DNA of 64,000 bases from Bacteroidales bacterium KHT7 (GTDB lineage Bacteria; Bacteroidota; Bacteroidia; Bacteroidales; Bacteroidaceae), in contig FNBQ01000001.1 of NCBI GenBank assembly GCA_900102385.1, positions 1 through 64,000 of the forward strand, read 5' to 3'. Both the position numbers and the translations under genes were made by a program. Shown piece by piece: positions 44,780-54,501 of the stretch (position 1 is its first letter; every line of letters starts with the position of its first letter). The notes under the pieces are model-generated. The model made no database searches, was not told the origin of the DNA, and was given only the letters and a program-made list of their open reading frames with translations.

Positions 44780-45505
44780 AAGAAAAAATCGGAAAATGAA
44801 ATCGTCAGATTGACGCAAGACATTACGGAGAAAGAGAGAAGTATCGAAGACCTTCAAACTCGACTCGTTGAATAGCAAGGCTCCTACAACATTCAGATTG
44901 AAGAACTTAAAGCTCGACAGGCTGAAGAATTGGAGCAGTTCAAACAGAAAGCTATTGATGAACTCCGCAGTGATGGATTCAGTTTGTTCAAAAAGGCGAC
45001 AGAGGCATTAGAGGAATCACGTGAAAGAATCTTACGTGAAAACTCAGAAAGAGTGAAAGTCGTAACAACGTATGCCGTAATGGAACTTACCCAGTTCGGA
45101 TTCTCCCCAGAATCATATGCATTCATTCAACATAAGGTCTGCACCTTTGCCGAAACTGGAGGTAAGTTCGACAAGTCTGAACAAAGCCCAATCGTTAATC
45201 CATTCAAGGATGAAGTTGCCAGAAAATATGACCGTAAGAAGATAAATAAAATAGGCAATGTTCTTACGACGCTAGACATTGCACACTACACTCGTAACAT
45301 AGCCATTTATCTTGATTCTAGGCTCTAATATGTTGCCCGATTCACAGCCTACTTATTCAAAGAGTGGTACCCAGATGGAGATTTCCTGAGCATTACAAAA
45401 GCTGCAGCAAAGTTACCAGATTCAGGGATAATCAAATTCCGTGAAAATCTTGAGGGCTATATAAAAGAACAAGGGTGGGTAAAACAGGAAGAAGCCGTTT
45501 CCATA
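44780..45505 (+). pseudogene. Broken coiled-coil gene with in-frame stops
   Basis: One frame reads a coiled coil (EIVRLTQDITEKERSIEDL, stop, then IEELKARQAEELEQFKQKA) and a globular part (VVTTYAVMELTQFGFSPES, RKYDRKKINKIGNVLTTLD). It is interrupted again by a TAA at about 45326 and continues RFTAYLFKEWYPDGDFLSI to a final stop near 45509. Two nonsense codons in an otherwise clean frame mark a decayed gene. The middle piece (44930-45328) could still give 132 residues. I do not recognise the family. Confidence 0.7.
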
Positions 45506-45559
45506 CAATAACCATCGTTTTGCAATGAATAGGCAGTTACAAAATCACTTTATACTTTA

Positions 45560-45588
45560 ACTCAACCTTCGGGTTGGGCTTTTTTTAT
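45560..45588 (+). terminator. Intrinsic terminator with UUCG loop
   Basis: CTCAACC-TTCG-GGTTGGG is followed by a T7 run. It ends the relic gene's transcript. Confidence 0.85.
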
Positions 45589-46360
45589 GTTACATCGCTA
45601 TGTTGCAATTGTTTCATCGAGATGTAGTAAATTTCGGCTCTGTGTAACCAAGTCGTGAATGAATTAAGAAATCAACTTGTGATGTACTCGTAAATGGTCA
45701 TCAGATGATGCTTGCAGATATAAGGAAATTCAGTTTTTAGGGTTCGATCGGACGTAATTTAGACAAAACATGCCGATTCGCCAAACTTTTTTGGTATTCT
45801 CCTATAATAATTTAGTTTTTTTGCTATTTTTGCACATGATCTCCATAATCGTCTCTAATTGGAAGGTAAAATCACCCCAGTGGATACCCAACAGTAAAGG
45901 TTCGATTGAAGTTCACGCCGTGCTGAAACATGCGATGGCAACATCAAATGTTGAAGCGGGTATTGGGCGGAAGATCACGACATATTGAAAAGGCGTTTAC
46001 TTGACGCTTGTCTTTGACTTCAAGAAATCTCGCAGATTTCAAATCCTGTCAAAGTAAGCAACGGTAGATGTCCTCGGGTGTGACTTTTCACAGTCGCACA
46101 TGTGCATACAAAGAGATAATTGTACCCATATGGGTGCAACGTATTTCGTATATGTATACTTCATGTTGCGAAGTGAGACCTCATACGGTGTGGGCTCTGA
46201 CGTTGTTCATCTTTACAGGATTGGGCAATGCGAGAGCCTCTTGAAGTGGGATGAACAACAGGTAAGTTCTCCACGCTTCTTTTTTGTGCTCGTTGTAATG
46301 GTAAATATGTAAAATTCAAAATGCCGAATCTGGAGAATTATAGGTAGTTATAAAACAGAT
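45589..46360 (+). other. Palindrome-rich leader upstream of the SPFH operon
   Basis: A -7-like TATTTTTG lies at 45825-45832, giving a possible leader of about 520 nt. It contains palindromes TGCACATGTGCG-like at about 46094-46105 and ACCCATATGGGT at about 46124-46135. A perfect 10-bp stem pairs GTTGTTCATC (46202-46211) with GATGAACAAC (46250-46259). TCTTTGAC/GTCAAAG arms lie near 46010-46055. Short frames in it have no recognisable protein pattern. It may be a structured regulatory RNA; I recognise no known class. Confidence 0.45.
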
Positions 46361-47662
46361 ATGGCACTAATTGATTGCGCTAGTTGGAAGCCAAAAAGCG
46401 ATGAATTTGTTTTTGCATATCGCTTTCCACAAACAAATCTGAGTACATATACCCAACTGATTGTTTATGAGTCTCAGGAGGCATTGCTGTTTAGCAAAGG
46501 GCAATTAATGGGAAAATTCGGCCCTGGCAAACATACCCTTGACACTGAGAACCTTCCAATTCTTCGATCATTTTTTGGAATCCCTTTTGGCGGAAAAAAT
46601 CCATTCACGGCAGAAGTATGGATAGTCAACAAATTATATCCATCTAATTTAAGTTGGGCCGTTCGCAGTATGGCTGTTCATGATGCAGACTACCAGACAA
46701 TGCTCCCATTACAGGCTAAGGGACAATATGGTCTGTCTGTTTCGGATTCAGAAAAATTTTTATTGAAGATGGTAGGAACAAAAGATGTGTTTACAGAATC
46801 AGACATGCTTTCTCAGGCTTATGGAGAATTCTCATCTAAATCAAAAAGTGCCATTATTCAGTTCATGACTACTCAACGAGTAGGTTTTAAAAGCATATCT
46901 GGTCATTTAGATTCTTTGTCACAATACTTAAAGACTAATTTGTTACCATTCTGGGAAGAATATGGTCTGACGATGACAAAGTTCTATGTTAATGACATTT
47001 CAATAGACACGAGTACACCTGAAGGCAAAAAAGTTTCTGAGGCTCTTGCTAGTCAGGCTTCAATGTCTATTACTGGTCACTCTTGGCAACAAGAGCAAAT
47101 GTTTGGCATGGCAAACAATGCTGTTGATCAGATAGGTAACGCATCTGGGGGTAATGGGCTAATTGCAGGACTAATGGCAATGAACATGATGGGAGGTTCA
47201 GGAATTGGAGGTGGAATGTCATCTGGATTAATGCAAACTCATAACAACCAGCCAACATTTTCTGGATCTCAACAAGGAATGGGAATGCCGCAAGGATCAG
47301 GGATGCAATCAATGAATCCTCAAATGTCAGTTAAGGAGATATATTGCGCCAACTGTTCTAAAAAGCATTTAACAACAGAAAGATTCTGCCCTCATTGTGG
47401 AAGCGAGTATAATCCATGTCCAAAATGTGGTTCTGATAATCCTAAAACAGCCAGAAGATGTGTTACCTGTGGAACATCTCTTCAACAACAAGGAGTTTCT
47501 GTCTGTAGATCATGTGGAGGTCAACTTGCCCTAGGAGCAGCCTTTTGTCCTCAATGTGGTGCTCAGCAAAATGTAGCCCCAATGGGTAACATTTGCTCTA
47601 GATGTGGCGCACCTATACCACCAACATCCAGATTCTGCCCAAAATGTGGTCAAAAAGTATAA
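46361..47662 (+). CDS. SPFH (YdjI/virion-core-like) protein with four zinc ribbons
   Basis: The 433-residue protein has an SPFH-type domain of the 'virion core protein' kind (FAYRFPQTNLSTYTQLIVYESQEALLF, GKFGPGKHTLDTENLPIL, to about residue 220). A glycine/methionine/glutamine-rich linker (about 245-320) follows, then four C-terminal zinc ribbons (eight CxxC knuckles from YCANC to FCPKC). Such proteins assemble on membranes and occur with PspA/ESCRT-like stress systems. It is the first gene of seven spaced 5-21 bp apart. The zinc ribbons suggest protein or nucleic acid contacts. Confidence 0.8.
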   Translation: MALIDCASWKPKSDEFVFAYRFPQTNLSTYTQLIVYESQEALLFSKGQLMGKFGPGKHTLDTENLPILRSFFGIPFGGKNPFTAEVWIVNKLYPSNLSWAVRSMAVHDADYQTMLPLQAKGQYGLSVSDSEKFLLKMVGTKDVFTESDMLSQAYGEFSSKSKSAIIQFMTTQRVGFKSISGHLDSLSQYLKTNLLPFWEEYGLTMTKFYVNDISIDTSTPEGKKVSEALASQASMSITGHSWQQEQMFGMANNAVDQIGNASGGNGLIAGLMAMNMMGGSGIGGGMSSGLMQTHNNQPTFSGSQQGMGMPQGSGMQSMNPQMSVKEIYCANCSKKHLTTERFCPHCGSEYNPCPKCGSDNPKTARRCVTCGTSLQQQGVSVCRSCGGQLALGAAFCPQCGAQQNVAPMGNICSRCGAPIPPTSRFCPKCGQKV

Positions 47663-47680
47663 CTTGTAAATCTGAATATT

Positions 47681-48379
47681 ATGACAGCAAAGAGATTTTA
47701 TAACATATTAGCCATTCTTTTAGGGTATGGCTTAATAATAGGTGGTTTTCTTGTTTTCGGAGAATCACTTGAAAATAAAGTAAAGATACTGGACATCATC
47801 GTCTCTTGCTTAATTTTTACGCAATTTGTACAGTTTTCCTTGTTCCCCCTCATAAACTTTGGAGATTCGTCTCATAAAGAAGTTGGTATGATGGGAATTC
47901 ATATTTATGTATTGAACTTCTGCTGCATTATTTCCATTGGAATAATGTTGTATGGTATTATCTATCATATTCCATTCAAGTTCCAATTAATGGGCCAATT
48001 AGTGGTATTATTCATTTTGCTAGTTGGACGCGTAGCTACTCTCCATGCAGGTGAGAAAGTTCGACAAATCCATCGAAAGGAGCAAGTAATAATGCATGGA
48101 AAACTCTCATTGAAGAGCGTTATGGATGATTTTATGGATGATATTGCGATAGTTAAGGACTTGGATCCAATCGCTAAGCAGAAACTACAAAATATCCATG
48201 AATCTATGAGATTTCTTTCGCCTTCATCAAATAGTGAAGCCTTAAGATATGATGAGCAATTTTCACAGTCTGTCGAAGATTTGAAAATTTTGATGAGGAA
48301 TACAAACCTCAACAAAGAAAAGATTCTCGAAGAAACAGAGCATTTGGAACGAATACTTTCAAGAAGAAAAAAATACTAA
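47681..48379 (+). CDS. Four-helix membrane protein with cytoplasmic coiled-coil tail
   Basis: The 232-residue protein has four hydrophobic segments (about 8-27, 36-58, 70-92 and 97-117; FLVFG, LIFTQFVQFSLFPL, CCIISIGIMLYGI and LVVLFILLVG). A helical tail of some 110 residues rich in Glu/Lys (VMDDFMDDIAIVKDLDPIA, IHESMRFLSPSS) ends ILSRRKKY. I do not recognise the family. Its place directly after the SPFH gene suggests it is the membrane anchor of the complex. Confidence 0.7.
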   Translation: MTAKRFYNILAILLGYGLIIGGFLVFGESLENKVKILDIIVSCLIFTQFVQFSLFPLINFGDSSHKEVGMMGIHIYVLNFCCIISIGIMLYGIIYHIPFKFQLMGQLVVLFILLVGRVATLHAGEKVRQIHRKEQVIMHGKLSLKSVMDDFMDDIAIVKDLDPIAKQKLQNIHESMRFLSPSSNSEALRYDEQFSQSVEDLKILMRNTNLNKEKILEETEHLERILSRRKKY

Positions 48380-48400
48380 TTTCAATAAATCTTTAACCGT

Positions 48401-50443
48401 ATGGCAACAACAGGTAAAATTTTTAGCGATTCGAGCAACATCTATCAAGATCAAGCTCGATTATTGTTCAATTATTATGAACAAGCAGCAGAACGTATTG
48501 TGCGTCAAGAAGAAGCACTTGAAAAGCAAATCAAGGAGCTAGAAGAAGACCGCGAACAAGTAGAACTAAAGAAAAGTGATATTTGGAAATGGTTTTTGAC
48601 AATAGTCGCTTTCTTCATGTATTGGGTTCGCAAAAATGAGTATGACAGACAAATCGAAGCAATTAATGAGAAAATTGCAGAGAAGGAGCAAGAGCATAAG
48701 AATATATTCCGTGACTACAAAGTAACAAAAATGGGTGTAGCATACGTCCCTGTTGCACAGCAAATGGCATATGAAGACAAGTGCTTTGTGGTAGATTATA
48801 CAGGAAAGGTCGATAACTCAAGAGTAAGTTTACAAATGTCTCGTCAAAATGACCTTCTTGTTGAAACCATGTCGCAAATGGAGAAGCTTACAACAGAGGC
48901 TCCAATTGTTGAAACATCGGATGAAAGTGAAAGCATTGATACGAACGATTATTCTCTGTCAATACAAGAGATTAATCAAAATGACTATGTTGGTAAACTG
49001 GACCGTTCATTACGTACAATTTCATTCTGTATGAATGATACTGAGGTTAAATCGGTTGATTTGCCACTTGTTGCTGATAATAGTGAATATTTGCACTTCC
49101 TGAATGAGTATTCTACCAACGATAATGGAAATCATCCTGTAGTTAAGGTTTTTGATGATAAAAAGTACGACAATGAAATTGATGATTTCTGCAAGCTCAA
49201 CAAGTTAAAGGATTCTCTTTCAAGTGATACCGAGCAGTTTGAGGATGTCTTAAAGCACCTTATGCATACAATGGCTATGTCTGTTCAGACTATATCTGCC
49301 ATGAAACTTGCATCTACAGACAAAGTCGTAAATTCTTCAAATGAACTCCTTTTCAAAATATTAAAAGCTCCATATAATCATTATTCTCCAATGTTGGAAG
49401 CAGAAGAAATCAACAGAATTCGACATGAGCGATTTGATTATGCAGATTCAATTCAAGGTTATGAACCTTTCCAATTGAGAGATAGTTCACGTGTCAAATA
49501 CAATCTTTTCGCCGATGAGTGGACTGCGGAGGACAATAGTAGCACAAGCGTACCTTTTGGAGTACATCAGATTTATGAGGAGATTGTAGCACCAATGGTA
49601 CAGCGTCTCATGATGGAAAATCGTGTTGAAAGGATTAAAATCTATGGACAGATTCATGATCAAAAGATAAGTTACTTAAACAAGTGGCATCAAGATGTAG
49701 ATGCTTTCTATCGATCAAACCATGCAGAAAGTGCTGACATAATTAATAATATGCAGCAGACTCTGAGTGAATATGTAGAGGCTTATAATACACTCGCACA
49801 ACTTCAAAAGACTCTTGACACAATGGGTGAAGAAGGTGCATCCCTGGATAGTACAGTTGTAGAGAAGCAGGACAATAGCGCAGAAGCGTTGGCCGCGTTT
49901 GAAATACAAGCAAAAGAATTCAAACAGGTACAGGAAGATTTTGCAGACTACATGGACAGATTGCAAGAAGATATTGCACTTAAGGCAGAGAAGTTTGGAC
50001 ATGTGGAATTCTATGACGCACGTCTTCAGGATGGTTATTCAAACTCTATGGCGGTGGCAGCCGGAGAAGTTCAGAGCCTTGACGATCGTCGTAAACCTCT
50101 CGCACTCACAAATCCATTGTTGGCAAAGGAGTCTGTTCTGTTACCTGAGCCAAATGTTGAAAACGTGACATATGAACATTTATCACTTAATCTTCCATCT
50201 ATTGCTGTTAACGCATTGGATGCTGTAAGTCGCATTACTGTTGAAGAAAAAAATACGCCAAATATTCCAGAAGAAAATGGTGAGATGATTCCAGAATTGC
50301 CTGATGAAGATATGCCAGAGATTCCAGAAGAAGATAGTGAGATGATTCCAGAATTGTCCGATGAAGATATGCCAGAGATTCCAGAAGATGAAGAAACAGA
50401 AATTCCAGACATTCCCACAGAAGAAGATAATAATAACGAATAA
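48401..50443 (+). CDS. Large coiled-coil membrane protein with acidic C-terminal repeats
   Basis: The 680-residue protein has an N-terminal coiled coil (IVRQEEALEKQIKELEEDRE) and a short hydrophobic segment (IWKWFLTIVAFFMYWV, about 60-76), then a second coiled coil. A mainly helical middle contains AYNTLAQLQKTLDTMGEEG. The C-terminus is built from repeated MIPELPDEDMPEIPEE-type blocks, strongly acidic. This could be a scaffold with a flexible recruitment tail. No family is recognised. It is the third gene of the operon. Confidence 0.7.
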   Translation: MATTGKIFSDSSNIYQDQARLLFNYYEQAAERIVRQEEALEKQIKELEEDREQVELKKSDIWKWFLTIVAFFMYWVRKNEYDRQIEAINEKIAEKEQEHKNIFRDYKVTKMGVAYVPVAQQMAYEDKCFVVDYTGKVDNSRVSLQMSRQNDLLVETMSQMEKLTTEAPIVETSDESESIDTNDYSLSIQEINQNDYVGKLDRSLRTISFCMNDTEVKSVDLPLVADNSEYLHFLNEYSTNDNGNHPVVKVFDDKKYDNEIDDFCKLNKLKDSLSSDTEQFEDVLKHLMHTMAMSVQTISAMKLASTDKVVNSSNELLFKILKAPYNHYSPMLEAEEINRIRHERFDYADSIQGYEPFQLRDSSRVKYNLFADEWTAEDNSSTSVPFGVHQIYEEIVAPMVQRLMMENRVERIKIYGQIHDQKISYLNKWHQDVDAFYRSNHAESADIINNMQQTLSEYVEAYNTLAQLQKTLDTMGEEGASLDSTVVEKQDNSAEALAAFEIQAKEFKQVQEDFADYMDRLQEDIALKAEKFGHVEFYDARLQDGYSNSMAVAAGEVQSLDDRRKPLALTNPLLAKESVLLPEPNVENVTYEHLSLNLPSIAVNALDAVSRITVEEKNTPNIPEENGEMIPELPDEDMPEIPEEDSEMIPELSDEDMPEIPEDEETEIPDIPTEEDNNNE

Positions 50444-50457
50444 AAAGGAGAGATAAT

Positions 50458-51363
50458 ATGGCAACATTAATTCCATGTTCAGTCGACACCGCTCCTATGG
50501 CTGCAGAATTGCAAAGTGTTTCTAATCACGTAAAAGGAACAACTGCTGCTGTTGAGACTATGCAAACTGCTGTTATTGCTGCAGAAAATAAAGGTGCAAA
50601 CAAGGTTTGCTCAAATGTCAATAGAGGTTTCTTTACCTTAATGCGTTCACAAATATCTCAGAAAATTGCTAACAAACAAAGCCGTGTAGAAGCGCTGATT
50701 ATGCAATTGGGACAGCAAAAGAGACAGTTGTTAAGCATTAAAACAAATATGGAACGTGAATATGGCAGAATTGCTGAAAGATATTTAAGAATATTTACAA
50801 GTGTAAATAAGGAATTGGAATCTAGAATTCGCCAAATAGACCAACCTGTTTTTGAGCTTGTAAACAAACATATGATGACATCGTCTAATCGTATGAATGC
50901 ACTCTCTGGATGGGTTACAACCTCTCAAGTAGAAGGAATAACTCAAAGTCAGCAGATTTTGGTTTCCAAAATGAAACACAACGCACAAGTCGCTCTTGAA
51001 CAGTCTACAGAATTCTTGTCACAAATAGGCGAACAACGTGTGCTTACCGGAAAGGTTTTAATTTCGAATCCCAATGGCAATGAAAGTAAAACCTGCCAGA
51101 TACCTGTGATTATTTGGGAAACATTAAATGACAATTCAGGTATTCACAGAATGGAAGTAAATACTCCTGAAACCTTAGATAAAATTCATTCAGACAAAAT
51201 CAATAATGCCATACGTGAATCTGACACTTTGCCTTGGGGGGAAGAAAAATCTTCTATGGTCGCAGAGGAATTTATGAGCATAGTAGATTCATCTGCTTCT
51301 AATCAAAGGGTCAAGGATATGATAAAGAAGATGTTTGCTTCTTCTGATTACAAAACAGTATAA
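50458..51363 (+). CDS. Helical protein, paralogue A of a pair
   Basis: The 301-residue protein is soluble and helical. It shares the frame NHVKGTTAAVETMQTAVIAAE, GFFTLMRSQISQKIA, ERYLRIFTSVNKELESRI and RQIDQPVFELV with the next gene's product (NGLTASVGAMNTAQCIA, GFFHTVRTDLITQKAE, ARYQKIFSDLNNELSVRI, HEIDQPVFNLV). The IDQPVF motif and a C-terminal RVKDMIKKMF end are common to both. It is an unknown family, probably arisen by tandem duplication and perhaps forming a heteromer. Confidence 0.75.
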   Translation: MATLIPCSVDTAPMAAELQSVSNHVKGTTAAVETMQTAVIAAENKGANKVCSNVNRGFFTLMRSQISQKIANKQSRVEALIMQLGQQKRQLLSIKTNMEREYGRIAERYLRIFTSVNKELESRIRQIDQPVFELVNKHMMTSSNRMNALSGWVTTSQVEGITQSQQILVSKMKHNAQVALEQSTEFLSQIGEQRVLTGKVLISNPNGNESKTCQIPVIIWETLNDNSGIHRMEVNTPETLDKIHSDKINNAIRESDTLPWGEEKSSMVAEEFMSIVDSSASNQRVKDMIKKMFASSDYKTV

Positions 51364-51368
51364 TTTTT

Positions 51369-52397
51369 TTGCATATGAGTTATAACAGAAGATTTACACG
51401 TCGCGTTGCTGTTCCGTATAGCGGATCTATGACCGTATATTATCCTGCATCTCAGCACGGAGGTTCTAAAACGGTTTATTACGACGGAACTGCATACGAA
51501 GACGTAGAAGTTGATATACACGTGGATACTTCTCCTTTTGATGCAAGCGTTGCTAATTGTAACGATCACGTAAATGGTTTGACAGCTAGTGTTGGTGCAA
51601 TGAATACTGCTCAATGCATCGCAATAACGGAGAATGCAGACAAAGTTTCTAAGTCTATCGTTGACGGATTCTTTCATACAGTTAGAACCGATTTAATTAC
51701 TCAAAAAGCAGAACTGGAGCAAGTTATTGAAGCCCGATTGCTTTTGTTGCGTCAACAGGCTGCGTCTTTAAAGGAAAAACAGCAGACGATGGCAGACGAT
51801 TATGCAAGAACTACGGCTCGCTATCAAAAGATATTCTCTGATTTGAACAATGAACTATCGGTCCGTATTCATGAAATTGACCAACCTGTTTTCAATCTTG
51901 TAAAAGATGTTGATTCGCAAAATGACAGAATGCTGCATACTGACATGGTTCAAACAACTGTAACTATGAGCAAAGAAAGTAGTGTTTTACAAGCTCAAAT
52001 CAGTGTAGCCACAATAAAGAATCATGCATTAGAAGCTATGGGCATGGCTCAGAAATTCTTAACGTCAAAGGCTATTTCTGAGCGAACGATTCGTGACACT
52101 ACCATAGAGGGGGCTGGCAAAGAGAAGTATCTGATTCCTGTATGTTTCATGCGCACAGAATCTGACAAAAATATTGACCAGAGATGTCTTGTTCCTGAGT
52201 ATTTCTCTAAGAATGATGACAATTTTCAAAACCGCTTATGTGACACATTAGAAGAATATGAGTTCCCTGTTCAGACCTATTCTGAGACAGAGCAATTGCA
52301 GTCATATATTCAGATTGAAATGGCAAATAAGATTGCAGGTGATGACACTCATTCTTGTCGTGTAAGGGACATGATAAATAAAATGTTAAACAAATAA
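51369..52397 (+). CDS. Helical protein, paralogue B of a pair
   Basis: The 342-residue protein adds an N-terminal tyrosine/serine-rich extension of about 60 residues (RFTRRVAVPYSGSMTVYYP, HGGSKTVYYDG) to the domain shared with paralogue A. It also ends in the same RVRDMINKML motif. A central coiled coil (KAELEQVIEARLLLLRQQA) precedes the conserved IHEIDQPVF. It begins 5 bp after the upstream stop. The extension could form strands or bind a partner; function unknown. Confidence 0.75.
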   Translation: MHMSYNRRFTRRVAVPYSGSMTVYYPASQHGGSKTVYYDGTAYEDVEVDIHVDTSPFDASVANCNDHVNGLTASVGAMNTAQCIAITENADKVSKSIVDGFFHTVRTDLITQKAELEQVIEARLLLLRQQAASLKEKQQTMADDYARTTARYQKIFSDLNNELSVRIHEIDQPVFNLVKDVDSQNDRMLHTDMVQTTVTMSKESSVLQAQISVATIKNHALEAMGMAQKFLTSKAISERTIRDTTIEGAGKEKYLIPVCFMRTESDKNIDQRCLVPEYFSKNDDNFQNRLCDTLEEYEFPVQTYSETEQLQSYIQIEMANKIAGDDTHSCRVRDMINKMLNK

Positions 52398-52408
52398 GTT
52401 GAAAGATA

Positions 52409-53380
52409 ATGAGTAATTTAAAAGAAATACATGTCACAGATACTAATTTACGTCTGGACAACAATATTGTCAAAGGAGGTATTCTTCCTAATAAAATTTC
52501 CGAATTGTCAAGAACCGTGAATGTTGTTGGCGAAACAATTGTGGAAGGACCATTGTATGCTAATAAACTGACAATTGAAGCAGCTCCATTTGAAGTAAAA
52601 GGTGCTGTGTTTACTCAGCGTGAGTTATATATCAATAATGATGTTGCAGGAAATGTGACTTTCAGAAAAGCTGTAGGTTCCGCATCTTCTGTTGTTACTA
52701 GAGCGACAAAGTGTAATGCTACATTCTGCTCTGATGTAAATGCTAAAAGCGTAACGTTATCTAATGCTTTCGTTTCTGGTAGCATCTACGGCGACGAGAT
52801 TGTATTGGAAAATTGCGTTGTTATTGGTGGCGTATTCGCAACACAATCTCTATCTATAAAGGATTGTATTTTAGGCACATTCATTTCTCCATTTGTTGAA
52901 TTGGATGGCAATGTCAACTTGTTACTTCCATCAGTATTCAGTGTAGAGCGAGTAAATCACACGAAGTCAACCCACCTGTATTCTCTCGCTTTGGCTGATT
53001 TGGGATCACTGTATCGCCATCAAGAAGAAAGTACAGAAAGTGGTAGAATCGAGATAAATTTAGCATCAGACGATCTTAGAACAACTTTAACCGACGGCAG
53101 CCAACAGCGTTCACTTCATAGCTATAGCGTAGTAGGCAAAGTTCTTGCTGCAGATATGATTGACACTGATAAATTCCAGAATCATTTTCTGTTAACGGCA
53201 GCAGCTCTCGGTCCACAGATGCTGAAGACATACGACCTAGGCATAGACAAAGACGGGGAACCAGCTCTTCTGACAACAGAAAGAATCCGTTCGTTCTTCT
53301 TTGACCTGCTCCACGGTAAGACGAAAGTGAAGGATCTTGATGGTTCATTCAGTATAGAACAATTTGCAAGAACGATGTAA
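52409..53380 (+). CDS. Bactofilin-like polymer-forming protein
   Basis: The 323-residue protein has a right-handed beta-helix-like N-terminal half with short hydrophobic-polar turns (VVGETIVEGPLYANKLTIE, AVFTQRELYINNDVAGNV, VTLSNAFVSGSIYGDEIVL, CVVIGGVFATQSLSIKDCI). This is the pattern of bactofilins that polymerise into membrane-linked filaments. The C-terminal 120 residues are alpha/beta and specific to this family. Together with the SPFH protein it points to a membrane-bound scaffold. The assignment rests on repeat pattern, not close identity. Confidence 0.6.
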   Translation: MSNLKEIHVTDTNLRLDNNIVKGGILPNKISELSRTVNVVGETIVEGPLYANKLTIEAAPFEVKGAVFTQRELYINNDVAGNVTFRKAVGSASSVVTRATKCNATFCSDVNAKSVTLSNAFVSGSIYGDEIVLENCVVIGGVFATQSLSIKDCILGTFISPFVELDGNVNLLLPSVFSVERVNHTKSTHLYSLALADLGSLYRHQEESTESGRIEINLASDDLRTTLTDGSQQRSLHSYSVVGKVLAADMIDTDKFQNHFLLTAAALGPQMLKTYDLGIDKDGEPALLTTERIRSFFFDLLHGKTKVKDLDGSFSIEQFARTM

Positions 53381-53385
53381 TAGGT

Positions 53386-54501
53386 ATGAAGTTTTACTAT
53401 TTTGTAGATAAGGAAGGGCTTCGTCAAGGACCTCTTCCATTAGACGATTTAAGCGCATACGACATTTCACCAACGACTTTAGTTTGGACTAAAGGTATGA
53501 AGAAATGGATGAAAGCAAAGGATGTTTCCGATTTCCATAGCATTCTTCTTCACTCACAAGATGCAAATGATATAGACTCTGCAACTGTAAGTCCTACAGA
53601 AACATCAAAAAATAGTTCTAACGTCCCACTTGGCCCATCTGAAAAGAACGACATTGATGAAGCTACAATAGAGGAAGCTGAAAAAACATCATACCAAAAA
53701 TATTGGATAATAGGTGCAGTCATCATCTTCTTCTTGATTATATCCATCGTTTTCTTAGGAAACAACAATACGAGATCTGCGATTGATACAGTTGACACTT
53801 TTAGTATGGATAGTGTAAGCGAATTAGCCCCTGTTGACGAAGAAGAAATCGTAAAAGAATTTTTAGTCAACATGTATAATAATCATCTGTATGAGGAATA
53901 TCGATTCTTAGAAAATCATTGCACAAGGCACTTGCTTGATGTTCTTCGTGCAGATTATGAGTATGCTGGAACAGGGTATGCTGTATGGGATTTTAGAACA
54001 AGTTCACAAGACGAGAAACCCGATTCCGAATTAAAAAATAAAATTATCTCTGTAGAATCACTCGGTGATGGATGGTACACATATGAGTTCTATGATGGAG
54101 GATGGAGAGGAAAAAAAAGAGTGAAGGCATCTGTAGTAAATGGAGAGGTAATGATGGACGTATTGGAAACTCTATATGACGAGTGTAAGGAATCTTTAAA
54201 TGCGGAAATCAGTAAAGATTGGCATTTATCTGGCTATATGGAGAGTAATGATACTCGCTACCCTATTCTAATAACATTTCATCAACAAGGAGACTATTAC
54301 TCAGATTGTGTATATAAGAATGTAACATATGGAAGTCGACTAAACATGACTGTTTCCATGAACGAATCTTATTTGCATTTTGAGGGTCGAGATGGAAATA
54401 AGGAGTTTGTTATAAAATTAGAGCAAAACGAACATGGTAATGGATGGGATGGATATTCGACTATTGGAGAACAAACTCTGTTTACTCATCTTGAAGAATA
54501 A
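53386..54501 (+). CDS. GYF_2-domain membrane protein
   Basis: The 371-residue protein opens with a GYF_2/DUF4339 domain (FYYFVDKEGLRQGPLPLDDL, TLVWTKGMKKWMKA). A linker, one membrane segment (WIIGAVIIFFLIISIVFLG, about 104-123) and an extracytoplasmic region with two NTF2-like or lipocalin-like beta parts (EEEIVKEFLVNMYNN, WHLSGYMESND, LNMTVSMNESYLHFEG) follow. It is the seventh and last gene of the operon. The GYF_2 part usually binds proline-rich or acidic partners, which the third gene's tail could supply; that link is speculation. Confidence 0.75.
   Translation: MKFYYFVDKEGLRQGPLPLDDLSAYDISPTTLVWTKGMKKWMKAKDVSDFHSILLHSQDANDIDSATVSPTETSKNSSNVPLGPSEKNDIDEATIEEAEKTSYQKYWIIGAVIIFFLIISIVFLGNNNTRSAIDTVDTFSMDSVSELAPVDEEEIVKEFLVNMYNNHLYEEYRFLENHCTRHLLDVLRADYEYAGTGYAVWDFRTSSQDEKPDSELKNKIISVESLGDGWYTYEFYDGGWRGKKRVKASVVNGEVMMDVLETLYDECKESLNAEISKDWHLSGYMESNDTRYPILITFHQQGDYYSDCVYKNVTYGSRLNMTVSMNESYLHFEGRDGNKEFVIKLEQNEHGNGWDGYSTIGEQTLFTHLEE

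Noticed and set aside
45770-46312. Two short plus-strand proteins in the leader of the SPFH operon
   Set aside because: No family pattern, no fitting start context, and the DNA is rich in palindromes, so RNA structure explains it better.
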